Translations under genes and position numbers: made by a program
The notes under the pieces: generated by a model
The model's database searches: none
The model's input: the letters and a program-made list of their open reading frames with translations, nothing else
Told to the model about the DNA's origin: nothing
Shown: one piece after another, positions 31,223 to 39,012 of the stretch
Position numbering within the stretch: the stretch's first letter is position 1
Layout: each line of letters begins with the position of its first letter
NCBI GenBank assembly: GCA_016291185.1
Contig: JAEFAI010000022.1
Location: forward strand, 1-39,012
Source: Bacteroidales bacterium
GTDB lineage: Bacteria > Bacteroidota > Bacteroidia > Bacteroidales > UBA932
Length of the DNA stretch: 39,012 nt
Reading direction: 5' to 3'

Positions 31223-32897
31223 CGTGGGCCGAGACGGCCTCGCCCCGGGCGTCCAGCCCTTCCGCCACCACCTCGAAACGTCCGCTGTAGGCGGGCGTTT
31301 TGCATTCCAGCTCCACGCTCTCGCCCGGGGCGAGGGTCAGCAGCGGATGCCAGTAGAGGGTCTGCCGGTAGTCGGGGTAGTCGCTGCCCACGCCGGCGCA
31401 GGTGTAGGCCAGGGGCAGGGCACAGCCCTGGAAATCGGCGATGCGCACCTCTCTGTTGAACTGCATCGAGGGGAGGGTCCCCTTGTAGGTGACGAAATTC
31501 ACCAGGCCCGGGAAGCTTCGGACGCCGAACAGGTAGTTGCCGGTGTAGATGTCGATGTATTTCACCAGGAGCGGGTCGTAATCGAGCATCTTGCCGTGGT
31601 CTAGGACCGGGATGCCGTCCAGCAGGACCATGGCGCTCCCTTGCGTGAAATAGTAACTCCCCAGGTGATCGGGCAGCCAGAGCTGAATGCCCCGCGTGCC
31701 ATTCATGCGCCGCACACGGATCTCGGGAATGAACTCGATGAAGAGCTCCTCCATGACCGGGAAGCGGGTGTAATCGTCGAGGATGTAGCGCGTGCGCTCC
31801 TGCTCGTTGAACATCCGGTGCGTCCGGGCCGGGAGGGCGGTGTAAAGGGTGTCCGCGTCGAAATTCTTCTCCAGCTGCATCCCCAGGCCGCGCAGCTCGA
31901 GCTCCCGGGCCCAGCCGGAATACAGCTGCAGCTGCGGAATGTCGCCGGCCGGCAGGTTCCGGAAGGGGCTGAGCAGCTCCAAATGGCAGGCCTGGTCGCG
32001 CTCGAGGCCTTCGATCTCCAGGAAAATTTCCCGGTCGCCGTAGATGTTGGACGTGAAGAAGGTAACCGAGCCGTCCGGGGCGATGGCTTCGGTGTAAATG
32101 TTCTCGCCGGTGCCCGGCGAGGACATGAAGGCGTACTTGTTCATGAGGGCATCGGCAGGGAGCTGGTCCGCTCCTGCGACGCGGGCGTGGATGATTTCTC
32201 CCTCGTACTCGGGCACGACGCCCTCATCGAATCCCCGGGCGGCAGGCAGTGCGCGGACGTCGCGAAGGAAGTCGGCGATGTGCTTGCCTGCCGGCGCGGG
32301 AATGCCGTCGTCGTGGTGGACGCTGAGGCTGAAGCTGACCTCTTCCGGGCCGTCGTTGGACAGGCGGATGCGCGTGGAGCCGGCGGGCGCGGCGCTGCCT
32401 GCGTCAAGGCGCAGCTCGCCTGCCGCCGGCGTCGGCGCCGGGGCGACGGGTGCCTCGCGGACCAACTGGACGCCACCTTCGACGCGCTCGGTGCTGAAGG
32501 TATTGAAGACGGACAGCGTCCGGACGCCGGAGAGCGGATCAAAGCCTTGCTCGGAGGCGCCCAGCTGGGTGTAGGCCAGCAGCTGGTAGTTGCCCGTGGG
32601 CAGGGTGGTGGGCAGGGTCAGGAAACCCGCACCGCGACCGCCGTCCAGGGCGATCTTGGCCGTCTGGACCATCCCGGTCGGGGAATGGACCTCCACGTAG
32701 GCCGTCTTGCTGAAAGCGGACAGCCGGCCGCTCTCGGCATCCAGGCACCAGGCGGACAGCCAGACCCGGTCGCCGGCCACATAGACCTCGCGGTCCGTGG
32801 AGAGATAGACGCGCTCACGCAGCCGCTCCGCTCCCTGAAGGGAAAGCAGCGGCAAGACAAGAAGGAAATATAGGGAAAGAATCTTTTTCATACGCAT
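31203..32897 (-). CDS. MG2-domain protein with a TonB-plug-like C-terminus
   Basis: 564 residues; ATG 32891 is an alternative start. A signal peptide (KKILSLYFLLVLPLLSLQG) precedes a macroglobulin-type MG domain (RVYLSTDREVYVAGDRVWLS, TLPTGNYQLLAYT). Residues about 430-500 resemble a TonB-dependent receptor plug (AMVLLDGIPVLDHGKMLDYD, IDIYTGNYLFG, NFVTYKG) without a barrel. Proteins of this design are common in Bacteroidota beside outer-membrane receptors and are probably surface or periplasmic partners of the receptor. It is the last gene of the four-gene operon, 3 bases after the DUF4249 gene. Confidence 0.8.
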   Translation of the reverse strand: MRMKKILSLYFLLVLPLLSLQGAERLRERVYLSTDREVYVAGDRVWLSAWCLDAESGRLSAFSKTAYVEVHSPTGMVQTAKIALDGGRGAGFLTLPTTLPTGNYQLLAYTQLGASEQGFDPLSGVRTLSVFNTFSTERVEGGVQLVREAPVAPAPTPAAGELRLDAGSAAPAGSTRIRLSNDGPEEVSFSLSVHHDDGIPAPAGKHIADFLRDVRALPAARGFDEGVVPEYEGEIIHARVAGADQLPADALMNKYAFMSSPGTGENIYTEAIAPDGSVTFFTSNIYGDREIFLEIEGLERDQACHLELLSPFRNLPAGDIPQLQLYSGWARELELRGLGMQLEKNFDADTLYTALPARTHRMFNEQERTRYILDDYTRFPVMEELFIEFIPEIRVRRMNGTRGIQLWLPDHLGSYYFTQGSAMVLLDGIPVLDHGKMLDYDPLLVKYIDIYTGNYLFGVRSFPGLVNFVTYKGTLPSMQFNREVRIADFQGCALPLAYTCAGVGSDYPDYRQTLYWHPLLTLAPGESVELECKTPAYSGRFEVVAEGLDARGEAVSAHATLDVR

Positions 32898-32900
32898 ATT

Positions 32901-34097
32901 CTATCTGTGGCCGGACGGCCAGTCTTCGGGAACATCCTTGGTGCCGCCCAGAACGCGGCAGTCGATGCAAATCTTCTGCGCCCACATATAATGTGACGCA
33001 TCGGGGGATGGCGTCTCACAGAGCTCCTGGTAGGGAAGATAACCGTGAGAGTACCAGTAATCCATCGAATCCGGCCGGTTGACGGAAACCTTCTCGTCGA
33101 AGCGGTCGAAAGGCCTTTCCGGCTTGTAGTATTTTTCCAGGGAGTTGTCGTAGTACAGGGTGGCTTCCGCCTGGACGGCGGCGTTGAGATAACCGATCAC
33201 CTGGACGTTGGGGTTCGAGATGCAGTGAATGTTGCTCGCCATCTCGCTGGGTGTCGGGGCGAAGATGGACCCCTGCCCCTCGGAGTTCTGCTGGATGTTG
33301 TGCCAGTAGTTGTAGGCGTCCTCGGTCATGCCCTCCAGCCGGACATTGATCCGATACATCACCTGCAAGCGCCTGTCGTTGAGGGGGATGGTGTGGAAGG
33401 CCAGATCCTCGAAGCGGTCCTCGGTCTGGTTGGCTGTCGAGAAAATGTTGATCTGCGGCGATTCGGCGGAAGCCCAGCAGTAATACAGGTTGGCCTCCGC
33501 GTAGGTATCGACCCTTCTGTATTTCGGCTTGTACTCGAACCAGGTGGAGATGTCGCTGTGGTATTCCCAGGTCTCGGAGAAGGTCCAGCGGAAGTGGTGG
33601 GAGCCGTGGCAGTGCATGCTCAGGCCAATCCAGAGCTCTTCGTAATCCGGATGGTGGCTGTAGGTGAGCGCGTCGATCGTCGGTGCGGGGGCCGGGCTCA
33701 GCCAGTCGGATTCGAAGATGTTGGCGGTGCTTCCGTTCTGCTGGTCGTAGGTCTCGAGATGCAGGCGGTAGCGTTGGCCGCTCGTCAGCTCCTCGGTATG
33801 GAAAGTCAACGCGCTGGACGGGAAGTCAGCATCGTCGGAATAGATCCGGGTGCCGTCCTCGCCCTCGATGTAGCCGGTGGCAATGGGAGGCGTGTAGGTG
33901 TCTCCGGTTTCTTTGACGAAAGGCTGGACATAGCTCAGCTGGACATTCGTGACGGAGCCGACATGGATGTCGCCCTCGATCACGAGGGGCAGCTCGCCTT
34001 CGTGGCGGAGATCAACCTCGTACGGATAGATGCAGGCGGCAGCGGCGAGCAGCAGGGCGGATAGAGCCGCGGTGCGGAAAAGATATTTCGTAGCCAT
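32901..34097 (-). CDS. DUF4249 lipoprotein
   Basis: 398 residues. The N-terminus (MATKYLFRTAALSALLLAAAAC) is a lipoprotein signal with Cys22. The mature protein starts IYPYEVDLRHEGELPLVIEG, the usual opening of DUF4249, followed by VTNVQLSYVQPF and an immunoglobulin-like beta domain (LTSGQRYRLHLET). DUF4249 genes regularly follow TonB-dependent receptors, much as SusD follows SusC, and are thought to be surface-exposed partners; no ligand is known. Its ATG shares one base with the receptor's TGA (TGATG), showing coupled translation. Confidence 0.85.
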   Translation of the reverse strand: MATKYLFRTAALSALLLAAAACIYPYEVDLRHEGELPLVIEGDIHVGSVTNVQLSYVQPFVKETGDTYTPPIATGYIEGEDGTRIYSDDADFPSSALTFHTEELTSGQRYRLHLETYDQQNGSTANIFESDWLSPAPAPTIDALTYSHHPDYEELWIGLSMHCHGSHHFRWTFSETWEYHSDISTWFEYKPKYRRVDTYAEANLYYCWASAESPQINIFSTANQTEDRFEDLAFHTIPLNDRRLQVMYRINVRLEGMTEDAYNYWHNIQQNSEGQGSIFAPTPSEMASNIHCISNPNVQVIGYLNAAVQAEATLYYDNSLEKYYKPERPFDRFDEKVSVNRPDSMDYWYSHGYLPYQELCETPSPDASHYMWAQKICIDCRVLGGTKDVPEDWPSGHR

Positions 34098-36748
34098 CAG
34101 AATTTCAGGTTGAGGTTGATATACGGGATCGGGCAGGCGAAAACGGAGAGCAGGTAGCTTCCCGATTCGTTGAAGAAGACCGAATAGGCGTTCTTGCGTG
34201 CGGTAACGTTATACACGCCGAAGGTCCAGGACATGTGCGAGAACTGCCGGAGGTAGTGGCCGGGCTCGATGTTGACCGCCAGGTCCAGCCGGAAGTAGTC
34301 CGGGATGCGGTAGGTGTTGCGCTCTGTGTAGGCGATGCGCGTGCCGCCGCCGTACTGGAACGTACCGATGGGCAGGGTGACCGGCCGCCCGGTGGCGTAA
34401 TCGACATTGGCGGAGATGGAGAAGCGGTGGGTGAACTTGTAGTTCCCCGTGAACTTGACCTCGTGCGGTTTGTCGTGCGGGGCGTTGTACCAGGCGCCGC
34501 CGTTGATGGTGTCCACGCCGCGGTCTTCCATTTCACGCAGCTGCGTGCGGGAATAGGAGTAGGACAGCCAGCCGGTGAGCTTGCCGGAAGTCTTCTTGGC
34601 CATGAACTCCACGCCGTAGGCCTTGCCGTAGGTTTCCACGAGGTCGTCGGCGAGGTGCGGGTTCATCATGGTGGTGGCGCCGGACTTGTAGTCCAGCTGG
34701 TGCGCCGTGCGCTTGTAGTAACCCTCCAGCGTCAGGTCGATGGTGCCGTTTGCGATGGTCCAGTACAGGCCGGCGGCGGCCTGCCAGCCCGACTGCGGAC
34801 GGATGCGGTCCGTGGACAGCTGCCAGGTGTCGATCGGGGAGATCGAGGAGGTGTTGGAGATGAGGTGGATATGCTGGCTCATCGTGTTGAAGCCGGCCTT
34901 GAGCGAGAGGTTGTCGCGGAAGGAATATTTGCCGGACAGGCGGAACTCGGGCGTCAGGTAGAACTTGGCGGGGTTCAGGGCCAGCAGGCCGCTCAGGCGG
35001 ACGCCGGCCTCGAGGGTCAGATTCTGGTTGACGTTCCAGCTGTCGCTGGCGAAGAGGGCGGGCTCCAGGGCCTGCTGGCGGTCGAGCGACCATTTCTTGA
35101 CCAGCGACTCGCCCGAATAGAGCGGCGCCATGGCGCCGGGCAGCAGGTTGTAATAGGTGGTGTTGATGCCGAACGTGAAGTCATGGGCATCCGCTACCGT
35201 GTAGCGGAACGTGGCCTTGACGAAGCCCTGCCGGATCTTGGTGTCCACGCTGTAGCCGGACATCTGATTCTCGCCCAGGCTGTTCTCCAGCCGGGCGCCG
35301 TACTGGTCGTAACCGGCCACGGTCGTGAGGTTGAGGCGGCTGCCCAGGCGGCTGCGCCACTTCACGGAGGCGTTGAGATTCGCGTAGCGGAAGGCCGGGT
35401 CGCGCGAGAAGTCGAACCCGTCCCGCGACCAGTAGAAGTAGGCGTGGAGGGTGTTGTCCTCGTTGATCTTGTGGGTCAGGGACGCGTTGATGTCGCTGAA
35501 GGAAGCCCGCCCGCCGGCGTATTCGCTGGTCTTGGGCAGCAGGTTCAGCAGCCAGTTGGAGTAGGTGGTGCGCCCGCCGAGCAGGAAGGTGGTCTTGCCC
35601 TTGACGAGCGGGCCCTCGAGGTGGACGTGGCTGGTCAGCAGGCCGATGCCCATCGAGCCGGAGATCTTGTTGGAATTGCCCTCCCGGCTGCGTACGTCGA
35701 GCACCGAGGAGATGCGGCCGCCGTACTCGGCGGGGATGCTGCTCTTGTAGAGCTCCACTTCGCTGACGACATCGGGGTTGAAGGCCGAGAAGATGCCGAA
35801 CAGGTGCGTGGGGTTGTAGATGGTGCCGTCGTTGAACAGGATGAGATTCTGGTCGGCGGAACCGCCGCGGACATTGAAGCCGCTGGACGCCTCGCCCACG
35901 GACTTGACGCCCGGCAGGGTGAGGACGGCCTTGATGATGTCGCCTTCGCCGAAGGCGCTCGGAATCTTGTTGATCACCTCCATCCGGACGCGCTCGATGC
36001 CCATCATCGCGTTGCGGTGGTGCGAGACTGCGTCGGCCGAGACCACGGCGCCCGTGAGGGCGAGCACTTTCTCTTTCATCACGACGTCGAGCACACCGTC
36101 GTCCCAGACCTTGAGGGTGAGGTGCATGTCCTCGAGTGAATAACCGCTCAGGTTGAGCAGGTTGTCGCCCACGGGAAGGGCCAGACGGTAGAAGCCGGCG
36201 GCGTCGGTGACGGTGTAGGCCCCGGTCTTGTCGTCGTAAACGGACACGCCCACGAGGGGCTCGCCGCTGGCGACGTCGCGGATGTGGCCGCTCAGATACG
36301 CTTTCCCGTGGCGGTTGGCATTGCTCTCGCCGATTTCGTAAACTTTATTCTGGAAGGTCACCACGGCGCTCTGCTCGGCGAGGTACTGCTGCAGGCCGCT
36401 GTCGTTGCTCAGGCGGCTGCCGCCCTCGTCGAAATAGCCCGCGGGCAGGGAAGCGAAGACGGACTTGCTGTGCAGGATGAAGCGGGCGGAGCCGTAGGAG
36501 CTGACGATGTAGCCTTTTTCTCGCAGCGCATCGAAGGCGGCCTCCATGAACTGCGCGCGCGGGGCGCTCACGCTGAAGGTGGACTGCTCGGCTTCGTCCT
36601 TGACGAAATAGATATCAGGCTGGAATTCGCGGCGCAGGAAGTGCACGAGCGAGTCCAGCTCCACGCGCTTGACCTCCAGGAGATCCTGCGCGGACAGGAC
36701 GGTGCCCAGGGACAAGGCCAGCAGGAGGGAAATCAGGACTCTTCTCAT
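34097..36748 (-). CDS. TonB-dependent receptor with STN-like and carboxypeptidase-regulatory domains
   Basis: 883 residues from ATG 36748, which overlaps the previous stop in ATGA. Order: signal peptide (RRVLISLLLALSLGTVLSAQ); an STN-like domain at about 25-95 (LEVKRVELDSLVHFLRREF, FSVSAPRAQFMEAAFDALRE); a carboxypeptidase-regulatory-like domain at about 148-230 (GHIRDVASGEPLVGVSVYDD); a plug (GFNVRGGSADQNLILFNDG, SIPAEYGGRISSVLDVRSRE); and a barrel ending INLNLKF. STN domains often signal to an anti-sigma factor, but none is encoded nearby. Receptors next to DUF4249 have unknown substrates. ExbB/ExbD/TonB at 949-2849 could power it. Confidence 0.93.
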   Translation of the reverse strand: MRRVLISLLLALSLGTVLSAQDLLEVKRVELDSLVHFLRREFQPDIYFVKDEAEQSTFSVSAPRAQFMEAAFDALREKGYIVSSYGSARFILHSKSVFASLPAGYFDEGGSRLSNDSGLQQYLAEQSAVVTFQNKVYEIGESNANRHGKAYLSGHIRDVASGEPLVGVSVYDDKTGAYTVTDAAGFYRLALPVGDNLLNLSGYSLEDMHLTLKVWDDGVLDVVMKEKVLALTGAVVSADAVSHHRNAMMGIERVRMEVINKIPSAFGEGDIIKAVLTLPGVKSVGEASSGFNVRGGSADQNLILFNDGTIYNPTHLFGIFSAFNPDVVSEVELYKSSIPAEYGGRISSVLDVRSREGNSNKISGSMGIGLLTSHVHLEGPLVKGKTTFLLGGRTTYSNWLLNLLPKTSEYAGGRASFSDINASLTHKINEDNTLHAYFYWSRDGFDFSRDPAFRYANLNASVKWRSRLGSRLNLTTVAGYDQYGARLENSLGENQMSGYSVDTKIRQGFVKATFRYTVADAHDFTFGINTTYYNLLPGAMAPLYSGESLVKKWSLDRQQALEPALFASDSWNVNQNLTLEAGVRLSGLLALNPAKFYLTPEFRLSGKYSFRDNLSLKAGFNTMSQHIHLISNTSSISPIDTWQLSTDRIRPQSGWQAAAGLYWTIANGTIDLTLEGYYKRTAHQLDYKSGATTMMNPHLADDLVETYGKAYGVEFMAKKTSGKLTGWLSYSYSRTQLREMEDRGVDTINGGAWYNAPHDKPHEVKFTGNYKFTHRFSISANVDYATGRPVTLPIGTFQYGGGTRIAYTERNTYRIPDYFRLDLAVNIEPGHYLRQFSHMSWTFGVYNVTARKNAYSVFFNESGSYLLSVFACPIPYINLNLKF

Positions 36749-37476
36749 AGCGCGGCGAAATAGAGGACGGCCTTGCAATAGGCGTCGAAGTCAGAACCGT
36801 AGATTCCGGCAGCCCTGAGCTCCCGGCGGATGACCTCCCGCTTGCGGTTCGGGAATTTGCGGAGCAGGGCACCCTTCCCTTTGAACGGGGAGAACTGCCC
36901 GGCCGCGTCGCGGAAATAATAGGAGCTCGCGTAGGCGAAATACCGGGTCACGCTGGCACGGTAGTTCTCGTCATAGTAGCCGATGGGGTCTCCGTTGACA
37001 TTGTTCACGGAGCTCTCCAGTCTCTTGCGGATATGCTTGTAGATGCGTTCCGGGCCCTCTCCGAAGACTTCGTAAATGCCTTCCGGCAGGCTCTTGCCGG
37101 GGCCGATGCCCACGAACTGCCGTCCGTTCACGGAAAAGGAGGACACTTGCGCGGGGGAGAGCGCCACGGCGACGGGACTGCCTTGCAGCTGCACGAGGAC
37201 GCGCTGCGCCAGGGCGTCGATATTTACGGTCACGTTGCGGTAGAGGTTTCCTTCAAAGACGATGTCCCCGGACTGGAACCCGGTCTGCTCCCAGTAGGGG
37301 TGGCCGTTGGCGGGGAAGGAGTAGCGGGCTTGCTGCTTGCCGCGAAAGAGGACGGACCGGTCTCCGGCAGCGGCCTGGAAGGCCTTCAGCTCCGTCTGGT
37401 CTTGCGCACTGGCGGGCGGGAAGGCGGCCAGCAGGGCAAATACACTACTAATGGTTAATAATATTGCTTTTCTCAT
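36745..37476 (-). CDS. Exported protein of unknown function, first gene of the receptor operon
   Basis: 243 residues from ATG 37476; an in-frame GTG lies two codons upstream. A signal peptide (MRKAILLTISSVFALLAAFPPASA) is followed by a compact domain with YWEQTGFQSGDIVFEGNLY and VTVNIDALAQRVLVQLQGS, rich in beta strands. The C-terminal helices (ALLRKFPNRKREVIRRELRA, FDAYCKAVLYF) are charged. Genes like this often stand directly before STN-type TonB-dependent receptors in Bacteroidota; the role is not known. It overlaps the receptor gene by 4 bases. Its -7 box ends only 5 bases before the ATG, so the transcript may be leaderless. Confidence 0.8.
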   Translation of the reverse strand: MRKAILLTISSVFALLAAFPPASAQDQTELKAFQAAAGDRSVLFRGKQQARYSFPANGHPYWEQTGFQSGDIVFEGNLYRNVTVNIDALAQRVLVQLQGSPVAVALSPAQVSSFSVNGRQFVGIGPGKSLPEGIYEVFGEGPERIYKHIRKRLESSVNNVNGDPIGYYDENYRASVTRYFAYASSYYFRDAAGQFSPFKGKGALLRKFPNRKREVIRRELRAAGIYGSDFDAYCKAVLYFAAL

Positions 37477-37481
37477 TGGCA

Positions 37482-37489
37482 CAAATATA
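37482..37489 (-). promoter_or_regulatory. Putative -7 box of the receptor operon
   Basis: The minus strand reads TATATTTG, a full TAnnTTTG match, ending 5 bases before ATG 37476. Transcription would start at or next to the first codon. A TTG at 37515-37517 is 25 bases upstream, longer than usual. Confidence 0.45.
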
Positions 37490-37568
37490 GGTATAATTGC
37501 GAAAACCTACTATACAACGTGTGCAGTTGCGAAATACTGCCTGATGCTCCATGAAATGCTCGCAATGC

Positions 37569-37599
37569 TTTGGATTTTCGAGAAATATGGCTAAATTTG
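37569..37599 (+). promoter_or_regulatory. rpsO promoter (TTTG-N19-TAAATTTG)
   Basis: TTTG at 37569-37572 and TAAATTTG at 37592-37599 are 19 bases apart. Both elements and the spacing match the Bacteroidota consensus fully. It is the best promoter in the window. The rpsO leader would be about 57 bases. Confidence 0.8.
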
Positions 37600-37608
37600 C
37601 ACACTTTT

Positions 37609-37623
37609 TTCCCGCAACGGGAA
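37609..37623 (+). promoter_or_regulatory. Hairpin at the 5' end of the rpsO leader
   Basis: TTCCCG-CAA-CGGGAA forms a perfect 6-bp stem within a few bases of the expected transcription start. It could stabilise the mRNA or be part of an S15 autoregulatory site; the latter is inference. Confidence 0.4.
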
Positions 37624-37662
37624 GAAGAAATGTATATTAACCTTTAATTTTTTTGCTGAAGT

Positions 37663-37938
37663 ATGGCTGAATATTTGATGCCTGAGAAAAAGCAAGAGAT
37701 TTTCGCGAAGTACGGGAAGTCCAATAAGGACACCGGCTCTCCTGAGAGTCAGGTTGCTTTATTTTCCTACCGTATCGCTCACCTTACCGAGCACGTGAAG
37801 AAGAACAAGAAGGACGTGGTCACCCGTCGTTCCCTTCTCCGCCTCGTCGGTAAGCGTCGTCAGATTCTGGACTACCTCCAGGAGATGGACATTGAGAGAT
37901 ACCGTAAGATCGTCAAGGAGCTCGGTCTCCGTCGATAA
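37663..37938 (+). CDS. rpsO: 30S ribosomal protein S15
   Basis: 91 residues, the usual length. S15 binds helices of the central domain of 16S rRNA early in assembly. Hallmarks include [39 protein letters not shown] and [14 protein letters not shown] 37663 gives the expected N-terminus with a short family-typical extension. It precedes pnp, as in many bacteria, with a terminator between them that may let rpsO be made in excess. Codon use is that of a highly expressed gene (CGT, GGT). Confidence 0.98.
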   Translation: MAEYLMPEKKQEIFAKYGKSNKDTGSPESQVALFSYRIAHLTEHVKKNKKDVVTRRSLLRLVGKRRQILDYLQEMDIERYRKIVKELGLRR

Positions 37939-37956
37939 ACGAAATAGGAAAAGGTA

Positions 37957-37989
37957 GGGATGGTTCCCGGATGGGACCATCCCTTTTTT
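37957..37989 (+). terminator. Rho-independent terminator after rpsO
   Basis: GGGATGGT (37957-37964) pairs with ACCATCCC (37976-37983), extended by CCC/GGG inside with one bulged T and a GGAT loop. TTTTTT follows directly. Confidence 0.9.
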
Positions 37990-38026
37990 GATGAAAGACG
38001 TATAAAGACGCAATAGAGAAACAGTA

Positions 38027-39012
38027 ATGAACGTTATCAACAAAAAGATCGAACTCGCGGACGGCCGCGTGATCGAGATCGAGACCGGCAAACTGGCCAA
38101 GCAGGCCGCCGGCTCCGCCGTTGTCAAGATGGGAGGCACGATGGTCCTCGCCACCGTGACCTGTGCCGACGAAGTCAAGGAAGGCACCGATTTCATGCCT
38201 CTCACCGTGGACTACCGTGAGAAGTATTACTCCGCCGGACGTTTCCCCGGCGGTTTCCTCAAGCGCGAGAGCAAGCCCTCCGACTACGAGGTGCTCATCG
38301 CCCGCCTGGTGGACCGTCCTATCCGCCCGCTGTGGCCGGATGACTTCCACCTGGAAGTTTTCGTGAATATCAGCCTGATTTCCGCCGAGAAGGACATCCA
38401 GCCGGATGCCCTCGCCGGCCTGGCAGCTTCCTGCGCCCTCGCTACCTCCGACCTGCCTTTCGGCGGCCCGGTGTCCGAGGTCCGCGTGAGCCGCATCAAT
38501 GGTGAATTCGTTATCAACCCGACCTTCTCCCAGATGAAGGACTCCGACCTCGAGCTGATGGTCGCCGCCACCGAGGAGAATATCATGATGGTCGAAGGTG
38601 AGATGAACGAGGTGACCGAGCACGACATGCTCGAGGCCATCAAGTTCGCCCACGAAGAGATCAAGAAGCACTGCCGCGTGCAGAAGGAGCTCATGCACGA
38701 GCTCGGCACCGACGTCAACAAGCGCGACTATCCCCACGATCCGGAGGATGAGGAGCTGAAGAAGGCCGTGCACGACTTCTGCTACGACAAGTGCTACGCC
38801 CTCGCGAAGGCTGCCAAGCCCAAGAAGGAGCGTGAGGAAGGCTTCAAGGCCATCAAGGAGGAGTTCCTCGCCACGATTCCGGAGGAGGAGCTCGAAGAGA
38901 AGACCCCGCTCGTGGAGCGCTACTACCACGCCGAGGAGAAGGAAGCCATGCGCAACATGATCCTCGACGAGGGCATCCGTCTGGACGGCCGCGTCTGCAA
39001 CCAGGTCCGTCC
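38027..39012 (+). CDS. pnp: Polyribonucleotide nucleotidyltransferase (3' end outside window)
   Basis: The visible 328 residues start at ATG 38027 and run off the right edge. They cover the first RNase PH domain ([56 protein letters not shown]), the linking helical domain, and the start of the second RNase PH domain ([15 protein letters not shown]). PNPase degrades RNA from the 3' end using phosphate. The catalytic residues of the second domain and the KH and S1 domains lie outside. No separate promoter with a clear TAnnTTTG box was found; it may depend on read-through from rpsO or on a weaker promoter in 37990-38026. Confidence 0.97.
   Translation, partial: MNVINKKIELADGRVIEIETGKLAKQAAGSAVVKMGGTMVLATVTCADEVKEGTDFMPLTVDYREKYYSAGRFPGGFLKRESKPSDYEVLIARLVDRPIRPLWPDDFHLEVFVNISLISAEKDIQPDALAGLAASCALATSDLPFGGPVSEVRVSRINGEFVINPTFSQMKDSDLELMVAATEENIMMVEGEMNEVTEHDMLEAIKFAHEEIKKHCRVQKELMHELGTDVNKRDYPHDPEDEELKKAVHDFCYDKCYALAKAAKPKKEREEGFKAIKEEFLATIPEEELEEKTPLVERYYHAEEKEAMRNMILDEGIRLDGRVCNQVR

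Overview
The window comes from a GC-rich member of the Bacteroidota, most likely a Bacteroidales-type gut or rumen lineage. The evidence is the complete MoxR/DUF58/BatA-E operon, a TonB-dependent receptor with a short N-terminal (STN-like) domain beside a DUF4249 lipoprotein, PPi-dependent pyruvate phosphate dikinase, and promoters of the Bacteroidota form TTTG-N19-TAnnTTTG rather than -35/-10. The genus cannot be fixed from the sequence alone. Nearly all of the DNA is protein-coding. I see no rRNA, tRNA, CRISPR array, intact insertion sequence or prophage.

Layout. 1-2849 (minus): exbB-exbD-tonB-rluB-like operon; the rluB-like gene runs off the left edge. 2850-3533: the largest gene-free stretch, AT-rich and full of inverted repeats, ending in a cluster of short palindromes. 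3534-4328 (minus): truA, with one of those palindromes inside its reading frame. 4347-12515 (plus): the Bat (aerotolerance) operon, in which batD and batE are one continuous frame. 12544-20807 (minus): folC, a 1724-residue alpha-2-macroglobulin-like protein, an LD-carboxypeptidase lipoprotein and an outer-membrane phospholipase A. 20858-23337 (plus): a PurL/AIR-synthase-like protein of unknown role and a PIN-PhoH ATPase. 23399-26125 (plus): ppdK with its terminator, followed by two repeat families. 26380-27720 (minus): a DUF389 membrane protein. 27802-31222 (plus): a large EF-hand membrane protein and a GT4 glycosyltransferase. 31203-37476 (minus): a four-gene TonB-dependent receptor operon. 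37663-39012 (plus): rpsO, its terminator and the first third or more of pnp.

How the parts fit. Much of the window serves the cell envelope: energy transduction to the outer membrane (ExbB/ExbD/TonB and a receptor that could use it), peptidoglycan and phospholipid turnover (LdcA, PldA), a macroglobulin-like periplasmic protein, and the Bat complex spanning the inner membrane. The rest is core metabolism and RNA biology (TruA, RluB-like, FolC, PpdK, PhoH, S15, PNPase).

No wholly new multi-gene system stands out. The observations most worth checking are the palindromic repeat inserted in frame near the TruA C-terminus, the batD-batE fusion that looks like a one-base event, the hairpin-rich 2.9-3.5 kb gap, the two interleaved repeats after ppdK, the unassigned EF-hand and PurL-like proteins, and a set of divergent promoters with very short or absent leaders.
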